55,409 nucleotides of DNA from Chloroflexota bacterium (GCA_002723415.1 PBOA01000004.1:6027-61435), one strand, 5' to 3'; numbered from the stretch's first letter, positions 17,736-27,905 are shown. The notes: a model not told the origin generated them from the sequence alone. Program-made: numbers and translations.

Positions 17736-19721
17736 ATGAAAAATACAAACACATCAATTACTGCAAACGATTTATACAAAATAAATCAAATCTATAGTTG
17801 CGAATTGTCCCCAAATGGAAAAGAAATCCTTTATAGCCTTACAAAAATTAACAAACGAAATGAGCAGAAATATTCCAATCTATGGATAACTTCATCGGAT
17901 AAAAAATCTCAATACCAAATCACCTCTGGCAACTATTTTGATACTCATCCTAGATGGTCTCCTGATGGTCAAAAAATTGCATTTATTTCAAATAGAGAAA
18001 AACCTAATCAACAGCAAATATATGTATTCACAAATAAAACTAATAAAATAAAAAAAGTAACTAATCTAAATGGCGAGCTAAAATCTTTCGAATGGTCTCC
18101 TAATGGGAAAAAGATTGTTGCACAATATAGAAAAAATGAACCGCCAACAAATAAATCAAAAAACATTAACAAAAATTTGGGGACCGTTTACAGGCACATA
18201 ACAAGAGTTACATTCAAAGAAGATGGCTATGGATTCTTGCCTAAAGAAAGATGGCACATAATCATAATAGATTTAGCTAAAAATAAAATAAATCAAGTTA
18301 CTTCAGGAAATATATTTGATGAAATTCAACCTCATTGGGTCCCCAATGGAAATGAAATCTTATTCTTATCTAACAGAAATAAAGACCCCGATTTTAATCC
18401 TGATGCAACTGATATATTTGTAATTTCTGAAGATGGAGACAATATAAGGAAAATAAATACCCATTTAGGTAAAAAAGAAGCTATAAATATATCGCCAAAT
18501 GGGAAATGGATAGCTTTCGTAGGAAGGTCACATAAAGCTGATTGGGGGCAAAATGATAGGTTATGGATAGTACCTTATAAATGTAGTAAATCGGCAATTA
18601 ATCTAACTAGGAATGAAGATATAAGTATTTTGAGTCACACTACTAGTGATGTAAGTAATAAAGAAATACAAACTCCTATTTGGTCACAAAACAGTGAAAA
18701 TATATACTTTCAAGTAGCACATCATGGGAATTCAATATTAAAATCTATATCAATTACCACATCTAAAATTACAAACATAGTAAATTTCAAAGGAGTTGTG
18801 GGTGACTATAGCGTTGATTCACAAAGTAATAAAATTGCATATATATTAAGCAACAATGAAAATACTGGACAAATTAATGTTTTAGATATTTGCAAATCCA
18901 AAACTACTCAATTATTTCAAAGTAATAAATGGATAAATAAAACTAAATTAGGAAAAATTGAAGAAATATGGGTAAATGATTCTGAACAAAGCCCTCTACA
19001 AGGCTGGATACTGAAACCTCCTGACTTTAAAACAAATAAAAAATATCCCTCAATATTATTTATTCATGGAGGACCATTAACTCAATATGGAAATATTTTT
19101 ATGCACCAATTTAGATTTTTTTCTTCTAATGGTTACATTGTTTCATATTGTAATCCAAGAGGAGGACGAGGATATGGTGAACAAAATACAAAGTCTATCT
19201 GGAACAAGAATGGTACAGAAGATTATAATGATGTAATAAGATGGAAAACATTTTTACAATCACTCAAATATATAAATACTAATAAAATGGGCGTCACAGG
19301 TGCAAGTTATGGTGGATTTATGGTTAATTGGATAATTAGCCATACAAATGATTTCGCTTCAGCTATATCAGAAGTAAGTATATTTAACAGAACAAGTAGT
19401 TATGGGACTAGTGATTGGAACTGGATAAGAGAAGAGGCATTTGGCAATAGACCTCCATGGGAAAACATAGAAAATTATTTAAAACAATCACCATTAAGCT
19501 CGATTTCTAATGCGTCTACCCCAACGATGGTAATACACAACGAAAATGACATGAGATGTCCTATAGAACAAGGGGAACAATTATTCGTTGCATTAAAAAG
19601 GCTTGGAGTAGACACAGAAATGATTAGATTCCCTGATGAATTTCATGCCTTAGATAGAACTGATAGAAAAGTAATCAGGTTGAACCAAATGCTTAGATGG
19701 TTTGATAAATACCTTAAATAA
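17736..19721 (+). CDS. S9 family peptidase (acylaminoacyl-peptidase/DPP-like)
   Basis: A 661-residue serine peptidase. An N-terminal beta-propeller with WD40-like PD40 repeats (SPNGKEILYS, SPDGQKIAFIS, SPNGKKIVAQ, SPNGKWIAFVG) covers about residues 20-400. The alpha/beta hydrolase domain follows, with HGGP oxyanion motif, nucleophile S524 in GASYGGF, D605 and H637 in DEFHALDR. No signal peptide is present, so it is probably cytoplasmic and releases amino acids or dipeptides from short peptides. It converges on the propeller gene with an 11-base gap. Confidence 0.9.
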   Translation: MKNTNTSITANDLYKINQIYSCELSPNGKEILYSLTKINKRNEQKYSNLWITSSDKKSQYQITSGNYFDTHPRWSPDGQKIAFISNREKPNQQQIYVFTNKTNKIKKVTNLNGELKSFEWSPNGKKIVAQYRKNEPPTNKSKNINKNLGTVYRHITRVTFKEDGYGFLPKERWHIIIIDLAKNKINQVTSGNIFDEIQPHWVPNGNEILFLSNRNKDPDFNPDATDIFVISEDGDNIRKINTHLGKKEAINISPNGKWIAFVGRSHKADWGQNDRLWIVPYKCSKSAINLTRNEDISILSHTTSDVSNKEIQTPIWSQNSENIYFQVAHHGNSILKSISITTSKITNIVNFKGVVGDYSVDSQSNKIAYILSNNENTGQINVLDICKSKTTQLFQSNKWINKTKLGKIEEIWVNDSEQSPLQGWILKPPDFKTNKKYPSILFIHGGPLTQYGNIFMHQFRFFSSNGYIVSYCNPRGGRGYGEQNTKSIWNKNGTEDYNDVIRWKTFLQSLKYINTNKMGVTGASYGGFMVNWIISHTNDFASAISEVSIFNRTSSYGTSDWNWIREEAFGNRPPWENIENYLKQSPLSSISNASTPTMVIHNENDMRCPIEQGEQLFVALKRLGVDTEMIRFPDEFHALDRTDRKVIRLNQMLRWFDKYLK

Positions 19722-19732
19722 TAAAATAACAA

Positions 19733-20920
19733 TTATATATTAATTTTAGATAAACCAAGTCTATCTATATGAGATAAAAATTCGTCTAATTGATTGCTCA
19801 TTAATTGGTCAAATAAATCAAATTGAACATCAATTCTTTTGCAAAGATCATCATACAAATTATAAGACTGAGATGTTGGTCCTGAATCAGCACTAGCTAC
19901 TACTCCCATCAATTCTTTTAATTTAGCAAATAACCCTACAGGAATACCCATTGGCTGAGGACCCTCAGATCTAAATGGTAATATTACATCTTCTATATCA
20001 TCTAATTTTTCTTTTATATATTCAGATAAATTAGATACCTCTTCTATATTCATGTCTTTAATATTATCTAATTTTTCGTCCCATTCCCCTAATTGTCTTT
20101 TAACACTTCTGATGTTATTTATTTTTTCACTTACTTCTGTACATTTATCTCTTATTCTAATTTGAAAATCAAATTGATGCTGAAGGTCCATATTATTTAC
20201 TAAAACCCTAGGATCTTTCAATATTTCAAAATCATGTTGATAATTTCTTTCACCTACAATTAATCTTACAAAATATTCACCTGGAGGTGATAAAGGGCCT
20301 GTTGTTTGTGCTCCAAATGGACTTGTGACACCATAAACATCTGAATCAATAGGTAATGACTCAGGGTATCTCATATCCCAAACAAATCTATTGATTCCTT
20401 TCTTTAAATTTAAATTATTCTTTTTATCTTTAGATTTATTATGAAAACATTTTATCAGCTCCTCTGATTTAGAATAAAATTCAAGTTTAACCTCATCATT
20501 AAGATCTCCATTAAAATAAAAATTTACAAAAACTCCATCTTTTGGATTTGTCCCCGAGTTTAAAAATTTCGTCGACAATTCACCATCAATATCTTCTTCT
20601 TGCTTATATACCATTGGAGATCCTAGTTGCATAGACATATATTGTACTCCAACATTCTCTTTAAACCTTGAACCCGATTGGACTATCAATCTATTAATAT
20701 CTCTAGGCTTCATTAAATGTGCCTCTGTTAAAAATGTATTTTCATTTAATTGTTGAATAGGTGATAAATCATCAAGAATCCAAAAAGATCTTCCATGAGT
20801 GGCAGCTATTAAGTCTCCTTGATGTACTTTCAAATCATAGATTGGTACTATAGGTAAATTTAATCTAAGTGAATTCCATTTCAAACCTTCATCATATGAT
20901 ACGTATACCCCTGTTTCAGT
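19733..20920 (-). pseudogene. C-terminal part of the VPS10/BNR-propeller protein, after an in-frame TGA
   Basis: This 395-codon stretch is in the same frame as the 644-codon gene upstream and is separated from it only by the TGA at 20921-20923. The first codons after the TGA read TETGVYVSYDEG, continuing the BNR/Asp-box strand of a propeller blade, and HGRSFWILDDLSP, a hallmark of this family, follows. The part after about residue 100 is the usual non-propeller tail. No good ribosome site or ATG begins it, so independent translation is doubtful. It is the rest of one gene of about 1040 residues. Confidence 0.75.
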
Positions 20921-22855
20921 TCAAAGATATAAAACTTTAGAATTAATAGGATCCTGCCTAACAACTCTTGCAAAATCATTTTCAGTAATCCCATCAATAA
21001 TTCTTTCCCATGTCTGACCATAATCATTAGTTTTATATACATAGGGACTATAATCATCTAATTTATACTTTGTAGCAGCTACAAATGCTGTACCTTCATG
21101 AAAATAAGATGATTCAATCATACTAACCATAGTCCATTTCTCTAATCCCTCTGGAGAAACATTACTCCAACTACCTCCCCCGTCCTTTGAAATATATATA
21201 AGACCATCATCTGTACCAGCCCACAAAATATCTGGATTAATTGGTGATTCTGAAAATGCATAAACTGTACAATATATCTCAGCCCATGGACCTTCTGAAG
21301 TAATTGGGCCAGATAATTCTTGCTTACTTATGTCATTTCTAGTTAAATCTTCACTTAATGTTTCCCAATTAGTTCCTTCATCAATTGTTTTAAATATCCT
21401 GTTACCTGCTGTATATAAAACATTAGGGTCGTGCTTTGAAGCAACAATTGGAAATTCCCAACCAAATCTGTATTTATAATTCTTTGGAGCTGAATTTTGG
21501 TAATATTCTGGCCAAACCATAATATTCCTAACCTGTCCTGTAGTATGATCATATCTCATTAACGTTCCTCCAGGGTATGCAGAATATATAATATTAGAAT
21601 TATCAGGTTTAACAGCAATTTTACCACTTTCTGAAAGCCCAACAGAATAACATTCTTCCCATAAAATTGCGCCTTTAATCGAACGACTAGGCGTACTTAT
21701 AGCACTATTATCCTGCTGAGTACCATAAACTCTATAAGGAAATTGCTCATCTGTTGCAACTGAATAGAATTGCCCTGTAGGTTGATTATAAATACTAGAC
21801 CAAGTGTTTCCTCCATTATATGAAACACAAGCTCCTCCATCATTCCCTTGAACCATTCTATTTGGATTATTTGGATCTATCCACAAATCATGATTATCCC
21901 CATGAGGAGTAGACACTTCTTTAAATGTATTGCCTCCATCAATCGATTTCCACATTTGTGCACTTAAAACCCACAACGTATTAGAATCTGTAGGATGAGC
22001 AAAAATATGAGTATAATACCATGGCCTAGATCTAACTCCTTCACTATCATCTAATTTAAGCCAAGTTTCTCCTCTATTATCTGAACGAAAAACTCCCCCA
22101 TCTTCAGCTTCAATTAAAGCCCAAACTCTATCAGGTTTAGCTGGAGAAGATACAACACCTATCCTTCCCATAACACCCTTTGGGAGACCAGGGTTTTTGC
22201 TAATATCTAACCAATTATCCCCACCATCAGTAGAAATATATAATCCACTATCATTTCCTCCACTATCCATAGACCAAAAAGTCCTTCGAGTTTCCCATAA
22301 ACCAGCATAAATAATTCTTGGATTATTTTGATCTATATATAAATCAGAGGCCCCTGCTTTATCACTTTTATACAAAACCTGCTCCCAATTCAATCCTCCA
22401 TCAGTAGAACGAAATACACCTCTTTCAGTGTTTTCACCAAAGGCATGACCTAAAGCAGCTACGTATACCAAGTCAGGGTTTTTAGGATCTATTCTAATCC
22501 TTGATATATGACGAGTATCTTTTAAGCCCAAATTGACCCAGGTTCTACCTCCATCTACTGATTTATATACGCCATCACCATGCGTAACATCTACTCTAAT
22601 ACACGATTCTCCAGTGCCAACATATATCACATTTGGATCTGATTCAGAAACAGCAATAGCACCAACTGAAGCTGTATTAAAGAAGTTATCTGAAATATTT
22701 TCCCAATAATTACCTCCATCAGTAGATTTCCAAACTCCTCCGGCACAAGCCCCGAAATAAAAATTATTCTGGTCAACAGGGTCCCCTGCAACAGCAACTA
22801 CCCTGCCTCCTCTAAACGGCCCAATATTTCTCCACTCTAGTGCTTCTTCAAACAT
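20921..22855 (-). CDS. VPS10/sortilin-like BNR-repeat propeller protein, N-terminal part ending at TGA
   Basis: A 644-residue product made of repeated Asp-box blades (GGVWKSTDGG, GVYKSVDGGRTW, GVFRSTDGGLNW, GLYISTDGGDNW, GVFRSDNRGETW and others), as in sortilin-type ten-blade propellers often mis-annotated as glycosyl hydrolases. No signal peptide is seen. GGAG precedes the ATG. The frame stops at TGA exactly where relatives normally have Gly (LYL-stop-TETG), and GGA to TGA is one base change. The gene is either a recent pseudogene, a sequencing error, or read through. Confidence 0.8.
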   Translation of the reverse strand: MFEEALEWRNIGPFRGGRVVAVAGDPVDQNNFYFGACAGGVWKSTDGGNYWENISDNFFNTASVGAIAVSESDPNVIYVGTGESCIRVDVTHGDGVYKSVDGGRTWVNLGLKDTRHISRIRIDPKNPDLVYVAALGHAFGENTERGVFRSTDGGLNWEQVLYKSDKAGASDLYIDQNNPRIIYAGLWETRRTFWSMDSGGNDSGLYISTDGGDNWLDISKNPGLPKGVMGRIGVVSSPAKPDRVWALIEAEDGGVFRSDNRGETWLKLDDSEGVRSRPWYYTHIFAHPTDSNTLWVLSAQMWKSIDGGNTFKEVSTPHGDNHDLWIDPNNPNRMVQGNDGGACVSYNGGNTWSSIYNQPTGQFYSVATDEQFPYRVYGTQQDNSAISTPSRSIKGAILWEECYSVGLSESGKIAVKPDNSNIIYSAYPGGTLMRYDHTTGQVRNIMVWPEYYQNSAPKNYKYRFGWEFPIVASKHDPNVLYTAGNRIFKTIDEGTNWETLSEDLTRNDISKQELSGPITSEGPWAEIYCTVYAFSESPINPDILWAGTDDGLIYISKDGGGSWSNVSPEGLEKWTMVSMIESSYFHEGTAFVAATKYKLDDYSPYVYKTNDYGQTWERIIDGITENDFARVVRQDPINSKVLYL

Positions 22856-22875
22856 ATTTATTCTCCTTAAAATGT

Positions 22876-24330
22876 TTAATCATATGGATAATTATCCATT
22901 CCTTTTGTATAGGATTCAAAACACAATGATAATCCTAAAAGATTACTATCTTCAGCATACTTGCCAATCAATTGTACACCTATAGGCAACCCTTTATTAG
23001 AAAAACCAAATGGAATTGAAATAGCAGGAAATCCTGATAAATCTGCAGGAATCGTAGCTCCTATTGAATTACGTCCATTTATTATCTCTCCATCAACATC
23101 TAATAATGGCTGATTAATATTTTGTAAATCTAATTTATAGCCAGAATCATTAATAGGGTCATGATTATAAGCTACAGTTGGGCTTACAGGGCAAAGTAAA
23201 ATTTCATATTTTGAAAATAAACTTGCAAAACATCCTCTTAAATATTCAACTTTTTCAATTGAATCAATGTATTCACCCAAAGTTGGAGGCTTGTTTAAGA
23301 GCCTTCTCTGCATGACAGGAGACAATTGATTAAAATTTTCTCCAATAATTGAATTCAAATATACGCCTCCTTCAATAGCATATATTTTAGATGTAGTTAA
23401 CTGATGTTCCGATTTTACCCAATCTTCTAAATTAACTCTTTCAACAGATGCTCCCATATCTTTAAAAGCTTCTGAAGCATTAATAATATTTCCTTTTACT
23501 TCTTTTGAAACTGGTTGAAAAGGTCCATCATAGCAATAAGCAATTTTAACATTACTCATATTAAAATCATTATGTATAAAATGAAATTTATCTAACCTTG
23601 ACGAATAATAATCTTTACCATCATTACCAGACATAACTATTAACCCATTAATGATATCCCTAACTGACCTTGCTAGAGGGCCTACATGCATAAATCTAAG
23701 TAAAGTGTTGGGCCAATGTCCAGTTAAAGGTAATCTACCATGGCTAGGCTTTAGACCTACAATCCCGCAAAACCCTGCCGGCTGTCGAATAGATCCCCCG
23801 AGATCACTCCCAATACCAAAAGGTGACAACCCAGCAGCTATAGCTGCTGCCTCTCCTCCACTTGAACCACCTGGAGTCTTACCAATACTCCAAGGGTTTT
23901 CTGTTTTACCATATAAAGAATTAGATGTTTCCCACCATAATGCAAATTCAGGCATATTAGTTTTACCAATTAATATAGCCCCAGAATTTTTCATTCTTTC
24001 AACTACAGTAGCATCTATTTCAGCAATATTATTTGCAAAAAGATTTGAACCTCTTGTAGTTAATATTCCTTGAGTATCAATGCAGTCTTTAACTGTAAAT
24101 GGTACTCCGTGAAAAATACCTAATTCATAGTTATTTTTATAAACCTGTATTTCAGCATCTTTAGCTTGAGCTCTAGCATCATCAGGAAATTGAATTATAG
24201 CATTTAAATCAGGGTTTAATTTAGCAATTCTTTTTTCAAATAAATCAAATAATTCTACAGGTGAAATAATTTTATCTTTTATTAATTTCGCCAATGAAGT
24301 AGCATCTTCGTAATAAATTTTATTTTTCAT
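22876..24330 (-). CDS. Amidase-signature family amidase
   Basis: About 484 residues from the ATG at 24328-24330; an upstream in-frame ATG at 24348 would add six hydrophobic residues but has no ribosome site. The catalytic triad is complete: K81 (VKDC), S156 (GGSSGGE) and S180 (DLGGSIRQP), with the canonical 75 and 24 spacing. The sequence clearly differs from the amidase at 10291-11709, so these are separate subfamilies rather than a recent duplication. The C-terminus has the usual PAISIPFGFSNKGLPIGVQLIG. Amide or carbamate hydrolysis is expected; substrate unknown. It shares a divergent promoter region with the half ThDP enzyme. Confidence 0.88.
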   Translation of the reverse strand: MKNKIYYEDATSLAKLIKDKIISPVELFDLFEKRIAKLNPDLNAIIQFPDDARAQAKDAEIQVYKNNYELGIFHGVPFTVKDCIDTQGILTTRGSNLFANNIAEIDATVVERMKNSGAILIGKTNMPEFALWWETSNSLYGKTENPWSIGKTPGGSSGGEAAAIAAGLSPFGIGSDLGGSIRQPAGFCGIVGLKPSHGRLPLTGHWPNTLLRFMHVGPLARSVRDIINGLIVMSGNDGKDYYSSRLDKFHFIHNDFNMSNVKIAYCYDGPFQPVSKEVKGNIINASEAFKDMGASVERVNLEDWVKSEHQLTTSKIYAIEGGVYLNSIIGENFNQLSPVMQRRLLNKPPTLGEYIDSIEKVEYLRGCFASLFSKYEILLCPVSPTVAYNHDPINDSGYKLDLQNINQPLLDVDGEIINGRNSIGATIPADLSGFPAISIPFGFSNKGLPIGVQLIGKYAEDSNLLGLSLCFESYTKGMDNYPYD

Positions 24331-24394
24331 AAATATAAAGCCTGTCATAGTTTTAATAATATATTGATAAATAATATATTATGTGTAATATTAA

Positions 24395-24423
24395 TTGAAC
24401 AATAATAATTGTATTTTAATAAT
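24395..24423 (+). promoter_or_regulatory. Putative promoter of the 24453-28220 gene run
   Basis: TTGAAC (24395-24400), a 17-base spacer and AATAAT (24418-24423). The first gene starts 30 bases downstream after GGGAG. Moderate match only, in AT-rich sequence. Confidence 0.4.
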
Positions 24424-24452
24424 ATTTATACTTTAAAAAAGGGAGATATAAA

Positions 24453-25040
24453 ATGGTAAAAGCTGAAGAAATTATGGAAATATTCAATAAACACCGAGGA
24501 GATGCCATAATATTCACTGCAGGAACTGCAGGCTATAAAACTTGGCCTGAAATAAGTAATAATAAAAACAGAGATGCTATCTTTGGAGGAGCGATGGGAG
24601 CATCACCTGCAATTGCCCTTGGATTTGCCCTTTCTCAACCAAATCAAAAAATAGTACTATTTGACGCCGAAGGATCACTTTTAATGAACTTAGGGGTACT
24701 ATCAACTATAGCTGAACAAAACCCAGGGAATTTTTACCATATTCTTTTGGATAATGAAACTTATGCTACTACTGGAGGACAGCCAGTACCAAGTAGTAAC
24801 AAAACATCATACGATGGATTGGCAAAAAGTGCTGGGTACAAATCTACTTATAATTTTACAGATCTAGAAGAATTTGCCGTTAATATTGAATCTATTTTAG
24901 AAGAAGAAGGTCCTACATTTATATCTATGAAAATTGAACCCGATATTGAGAATTTACCAATTGAATTACGACCACCTCTAAAACTAAGACCGGCACAGGA
25001 AGTCATTAGCGACCTAAGAAAAGATCTGAATATTTCCTAA
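24453..25040 (+). CDS. ThDP-binding PP-domain protein (ComE-like beta half)
   Basis: A 195-residue protein corresponding to only the PP (ThDP-diphosphate/Mg) domain of a decarboxylase. GGAMGASPAIALGFAL, FDAEGSLLMNLG (the GDG position reads AEG) and LLDNETYATTGG are visible. It resembles the beta subunit of sulfopyruvate decarboxylase or the C-half of phosphonopyruvate decarboxylase. Those need a PYR-domain partner (alpha half), and none is adjacent. GGGAG supports the ATG. It is first in a plus-strand run with an ArgH-like lyase, a HemL-like aminotransferase and a DUF971 protein. Confidence 0.78.
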   Translation: MVKAEEIMEIFNKHRGDAIIFTAGTAGYKTWPEISNNKNRDAIFGGAMGASPAIALGFALSQPNQKIVLFDAEGSLLMNLGVLSTIAEQNPGNFYHILLDNETYATTGGQPVPSSNKTSYDGLAKSAGYKSTYNFTDLEEFAVNIESILEEEGPTFISMKIEPDIENLPIELRPPLKLRPAQEVISDLRKDLNIS

Positions 25041-25099
25041 TAAAAGCTTCCCTTAAACACAAATAAATATTTAATTCATATATTGAGAAAGACTTAAAG

Positions 25100-26587
25100 T
25101 TGAGAGAACGAATACATGCTAATATAAGCCCTGAAGTTGTAGAATACATTGTCAATCCAAAATCCGGGCCTATAATGTTCAGAGATTTTAGGTTAATGAT
25201 GGAAATAAATAAAGCACATACAATAATGTTATGTGAAAAAAATATTTTACCCACAGGCATAACAATTAAACTTCTTACGGCATTAAAAGAAATGGAAAAA
25301 GAAGGCCCAGATGATTTAACCCCAGGGATCGATTGTGAAGACTTATATTCTGCTATTGAGCAAAAATTAATTAATAAAGTAGGATCTGATATTGGCGGTA
25401 GAATGCATACTGGCAGAAGTAGAAATGACCTAGGATCAACTGTCACTCGTATGGCTATAAGAGAAAATTTCTTTAAAATTACTATAGAACTGTTTGATTT
25501 ACTTAGATCTTTAATTAAATTCGCAGAAGATAATAAAGAAACTATAATGCCAGGGTATACTCACCTTCAGCCAGCTCAACCAACTACTTTAGGACACCAT
25601 ATATCTAGCATATGCTCTGCATTACAAAGAGATTCTGAAAGAATAATGGAGGCGTATCCAAGAATAAATTTAAGCCCACTTGGAGCATGTGCATTTGCAG
25701 GCACAGGATTCCCTATCAATAGATATAGAACAGCTGAACTACTAGGATTTGATAATATAATTGAAAGTACACTCGATGCAGTTGCCTCTCGAGATTATGT
25801 CAGTGAATTATTATATAGCTTAACAATGGTATCTATCACGTTAAGCAGGCTCGCTCAAGATCTTTATTTATGGTATTCAGATGAATGGTCAATTATAGAT
25901 ATAGACGGGGACATTGCCTTTAGTAGCAGTATAATGCCTCAAAAAAAAAATCCCGGAACAATCGAGCACATCAAAGCTAAATCTGGACATATTTTAGGTT
26001 CTTTAATATCAAATCTTACAGTACAAAAAAATTTAAACTTTATGCATTGTAGAGATATGAGTGTTGAATCGGTAGAGCCTATTTGGAATGCCTTAAAAGA
26101 AATTACAGGAATAATAATATTAACCAAAGCAACTATAAAAAGAGTTAAAGTAAAAAAATCAGTAATGTTAGATAGAGTATACAAAAATTTCTCTACAGCT
26201 ACTGAACTTGCAGACATTTTAGTAAGAAATCACAACATCCCTTTTAGAACTGCCCACTCAATAATCGGAAATGTTGTTGCAAAGGCAACGTCTAAAAACC
26301 TTCGTGCTAATGACATAAATACTGAATTAATTTCCAATGCATCGAAAGAAATTACTGGAAAGCCGCTTATATTATCGAACGAAGAATTAGAAATCGGGTT
26401 AAATCCATCTTTAAATTTAAAAAACAAATCTACTACAGGCAGCCCTTCTTTTCTAGAAACTAAAAAATTAATTGATCTCAATAAAGAAATTTTAAATAAC
26501 CAGGAATCTTCTTTAAAATTATTAAAAAATAAACAAGATACAGCTAATTCAAATTTTAAAAAAGCAGTAAATTTCTACATTAAATAA
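25100..26587 (+). CDS. Argininosuccinate lyase-like enzyme
   Basis: A 495-residue member of the fumarase/aspartase superfamily closest to ArgH. HTGRSRND, PGYTHLQPAQPTT and the SSSIMPQKKNPGTIEHIK signature with the catalytic Ser are present, and the STTGSPSF C-terminal loop resembles ArgH. Other parts are unusual, including an N-terminus of about 80 residues unlike classical ArgH. No argG or other arginine gene adjoins, and its neighbours are catabolic, so it may be an ArgH paralog acting on another substituted succinate. The start is TTG with a weak site; no in-frame ATG lies upstream. An A10 run interrupts the signature codons. Confidence 0.8.
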   Translation: MRERIHANISPEVVEYIVNPKSGPIMFRDFRLMMEINKAHTIMLCEKNILPTGITIKLLTALKEMEKEGPDDLTPGIDCEDLYSAIEQKLINKVGSDIGGRMHTGRSRNDLGSTVTRMAIRENFFKITIELFDLLRSLIKFAEDNKETIMPGYTHLQPAQPTTLGHHISSICSALQRDSERIMEAYPRINLSPLGACAFAGTGFPINRYRTAELLGFDNIIESTLDAVASRDYVSELLYSLTMVSITLSRLAQDLYLWYSDEWSIIDIDGDIAFSSSIMPQKKNPGTIEHIKAKSGHILGSLISNLTVQKNLNFMHCRDMSVESVEPIWNALKEITGIIILTKATIKRVKVKKSVMLDRVYKNFSTATELADILVRNHNIPFRTAHSIIGNVVAKATSKNLRANDINTELISNASKEITGKPLILSNEELEIGLNPSLNLKNKSTTGSPSFLETKKLIDLNKEILNNQESSLKLLKNKQDTANSNFKKAVNFYIK

Positions 26588-26597
26588 TGGAGGCAAA

Positions 26598-27896
26598 ATG
26601 AGTTTAGAAAAAAGTAGAGAATTATTTGAACAATCAAAAAAATCTCTAGCAGGAGGCGTAAGTAGCGCTGCTAGAACAAAAGGATCATTTCCAATTTTTT
26701 TTGAAAGAGGTAAAGGCCCATACCTTTTTGACGTAGATGGAAATAAATATATTGACTATTACTTAGGCTCTGGCCCAGATATATTTGGACATGCTCCAGA
26801 TTTTCTAAATGACGCCGTAATAAAAGATATGCAAAAGGGGCAAGTTTTTGGAGCTCAACATATTTCCGAAATTTCAATATCTGAAAAAATTCAATCAATC
26901 GTACCCTGTGCAGAATTAGTTAGATATGCAAGTTCTGGGACTGAGGCTGTGCAATTAGCAATTAGAGTCGCAAGAGCTTATTCAAAAAAGAATAAAATAA
27001 TTAAATTTGAAGGACACTACCATGGATGGATGGATAGTATTGGCTACATACCTAATCCATCTTTAAATAATCCAGGAGGTGATGAATATCCACCAGCAGT
27101 ACCTATATCAAAAGGAATAGCCGAAGGAACTAAAGAAGAAATAATATTGCTCCCTTGGAATAACATCGAAGTTCTCAGAAATTGCATACTAGAAAATAAA
27201 GATAGTATAGGTGTAATAATAACGGAAGCTATATTATGCAATACCAATACAATTATGCCTAAGCCTGGATACTTAGAAGAAATGCGAAAACTATGTAATG
27301 AAAATAATATAGTTTTAATATTTGATGAAGTAATTACAGGTTTCCGGGTAGCCCTAGGTGGGGCTCAAGAATTATTAGGAGTAACGCCTGATTTAGCAAC
27401 ATTTGCCAAAGCAATGGCAGGAGGATATCCGATTTCTATGGTAGCAGGCAAAAAAGAAATAATGTCATTAATTGCTGATGGATCTGTATTTCATGGAGGA
27501 ACTCTTAATAGCAATGTTATGTCAGTTTCTGCTACAGAAGCTGCTTTAGACAAATTAAGTTCAAATAACGGTGCAGTATACAAACATATTTATGAGTTAA
27601 GTAAAGAATTAATGGAAGGATTTAAAAAAATTTCTATCAAGTATGAACAACCAATGATTGTTCAAGGGCCTGGTCCTACTTTTAGTGTTTCATTTACAAA
27701 TGCTGAAGAAATTACAGATTATAGATCACATATACAAAATATTGATTCTGAAAAATATAAAAAATATTGTGAAAAAATGCTTGAAAATGGAGTACATATA
27801 TGGCCTGACGGAAGATACTATGTATCAAGTGAACATACTAGAGAAGATATTTTAAAAACACTTGAAGCTGCTGATAAAGCAATAGGATCATTATAA
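26598..27896 (+). CDS. HemL-like class III aminotransferase
   Basis: A 432-residue fold-type I PLP enzyme resembling glutamate-1-semialdehyde 2,1-aminomutase. The PLP phosphate and ring sites are visible: ASSGTEAVQLAIR, GHYHGW, IFDEVITGFR (D243) and the Schiff-base Lys K271 in FAKAMAGGYP. GGAGG precedes the ATG. No heme genes are near, and a second HemL-like gene lies at 37411-38754, so this is probably a catabolic omega- or beta-aminotransferase/aminomutase rather than the tetrapyrrole enzyme. It lies 10 bases after the ArgH-like gene. Confidence 0.85.
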   Translation: MSLEKSRELFEQSKKSLAGGVSSAARTKGSFPIFFERGKGPYLFDVDGNKYIDYYLGSGPDIFGHAPDFLNDAVIKDMQKGQVFGAQHISEISISEKIQSIVPCAELVRYASSGTEAVQLAIRVARAYSKKNKIIKFEGHYHGWMDSIGYIPNPSLNNPGGDEYPPAVPISKGIAEGTKEEIILLPWNNIEVLRNCILENKDSIGVIITEAILCNTNTIMPKPGYLEEMRKLCNENNIVLIFDEVITGFRVALGGAQELLGVTPDLATFAKAMAGGYPISMVAGKKEIMSLIADGSVFHGGTLNSNVMSVSATEAALDKLSSNNGAVYKHIYELSKELMEGFKKISIKYEQPMIVQGPGPTFSVSFTNAEEITDYRSHIQNIDSEKYKKYCEKMLENGVHIWPDGRYYVSSEHTREDILKTLEAADKAIGSL

Positions 27897-27905
27897 GCGA
27901 TAAAT

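Noticed and set aside
20860..20923. TGA in the propeller gene as a selenocysteine codon
   Set aside because: The position is occupied by Gly in the family, not Cys; the downstream sequence has only a short ATCATATGAT palindrome and no SECIS-like stem with a loop; a propeller strand gives no catalytic reason.
20860..20923. Genome-wide recoding of TGA to glycine
   Set aside because: TGA ends other genes here at sensible places, for example the glycosyltransferase (2846-2848) and the GreA fusion (45465-45467), and SelB implies ordinary UGA use.
25006..25446. Long antisense frames inside ArgH-like (146 codons), the 22876 amidase (140 codons) and the FAD/Fe-S fusion (141 codons)
   Set aside because: They lie fully opposite well-supported genes, have no motifs and no ribosome sites; codon bias of the sense gene explains them.
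26598..27896. True hemL for tetrapyrrole synthesis
   Set aside because: Two divergent copies in one window, both beside catabolic genes and without any hem gene.
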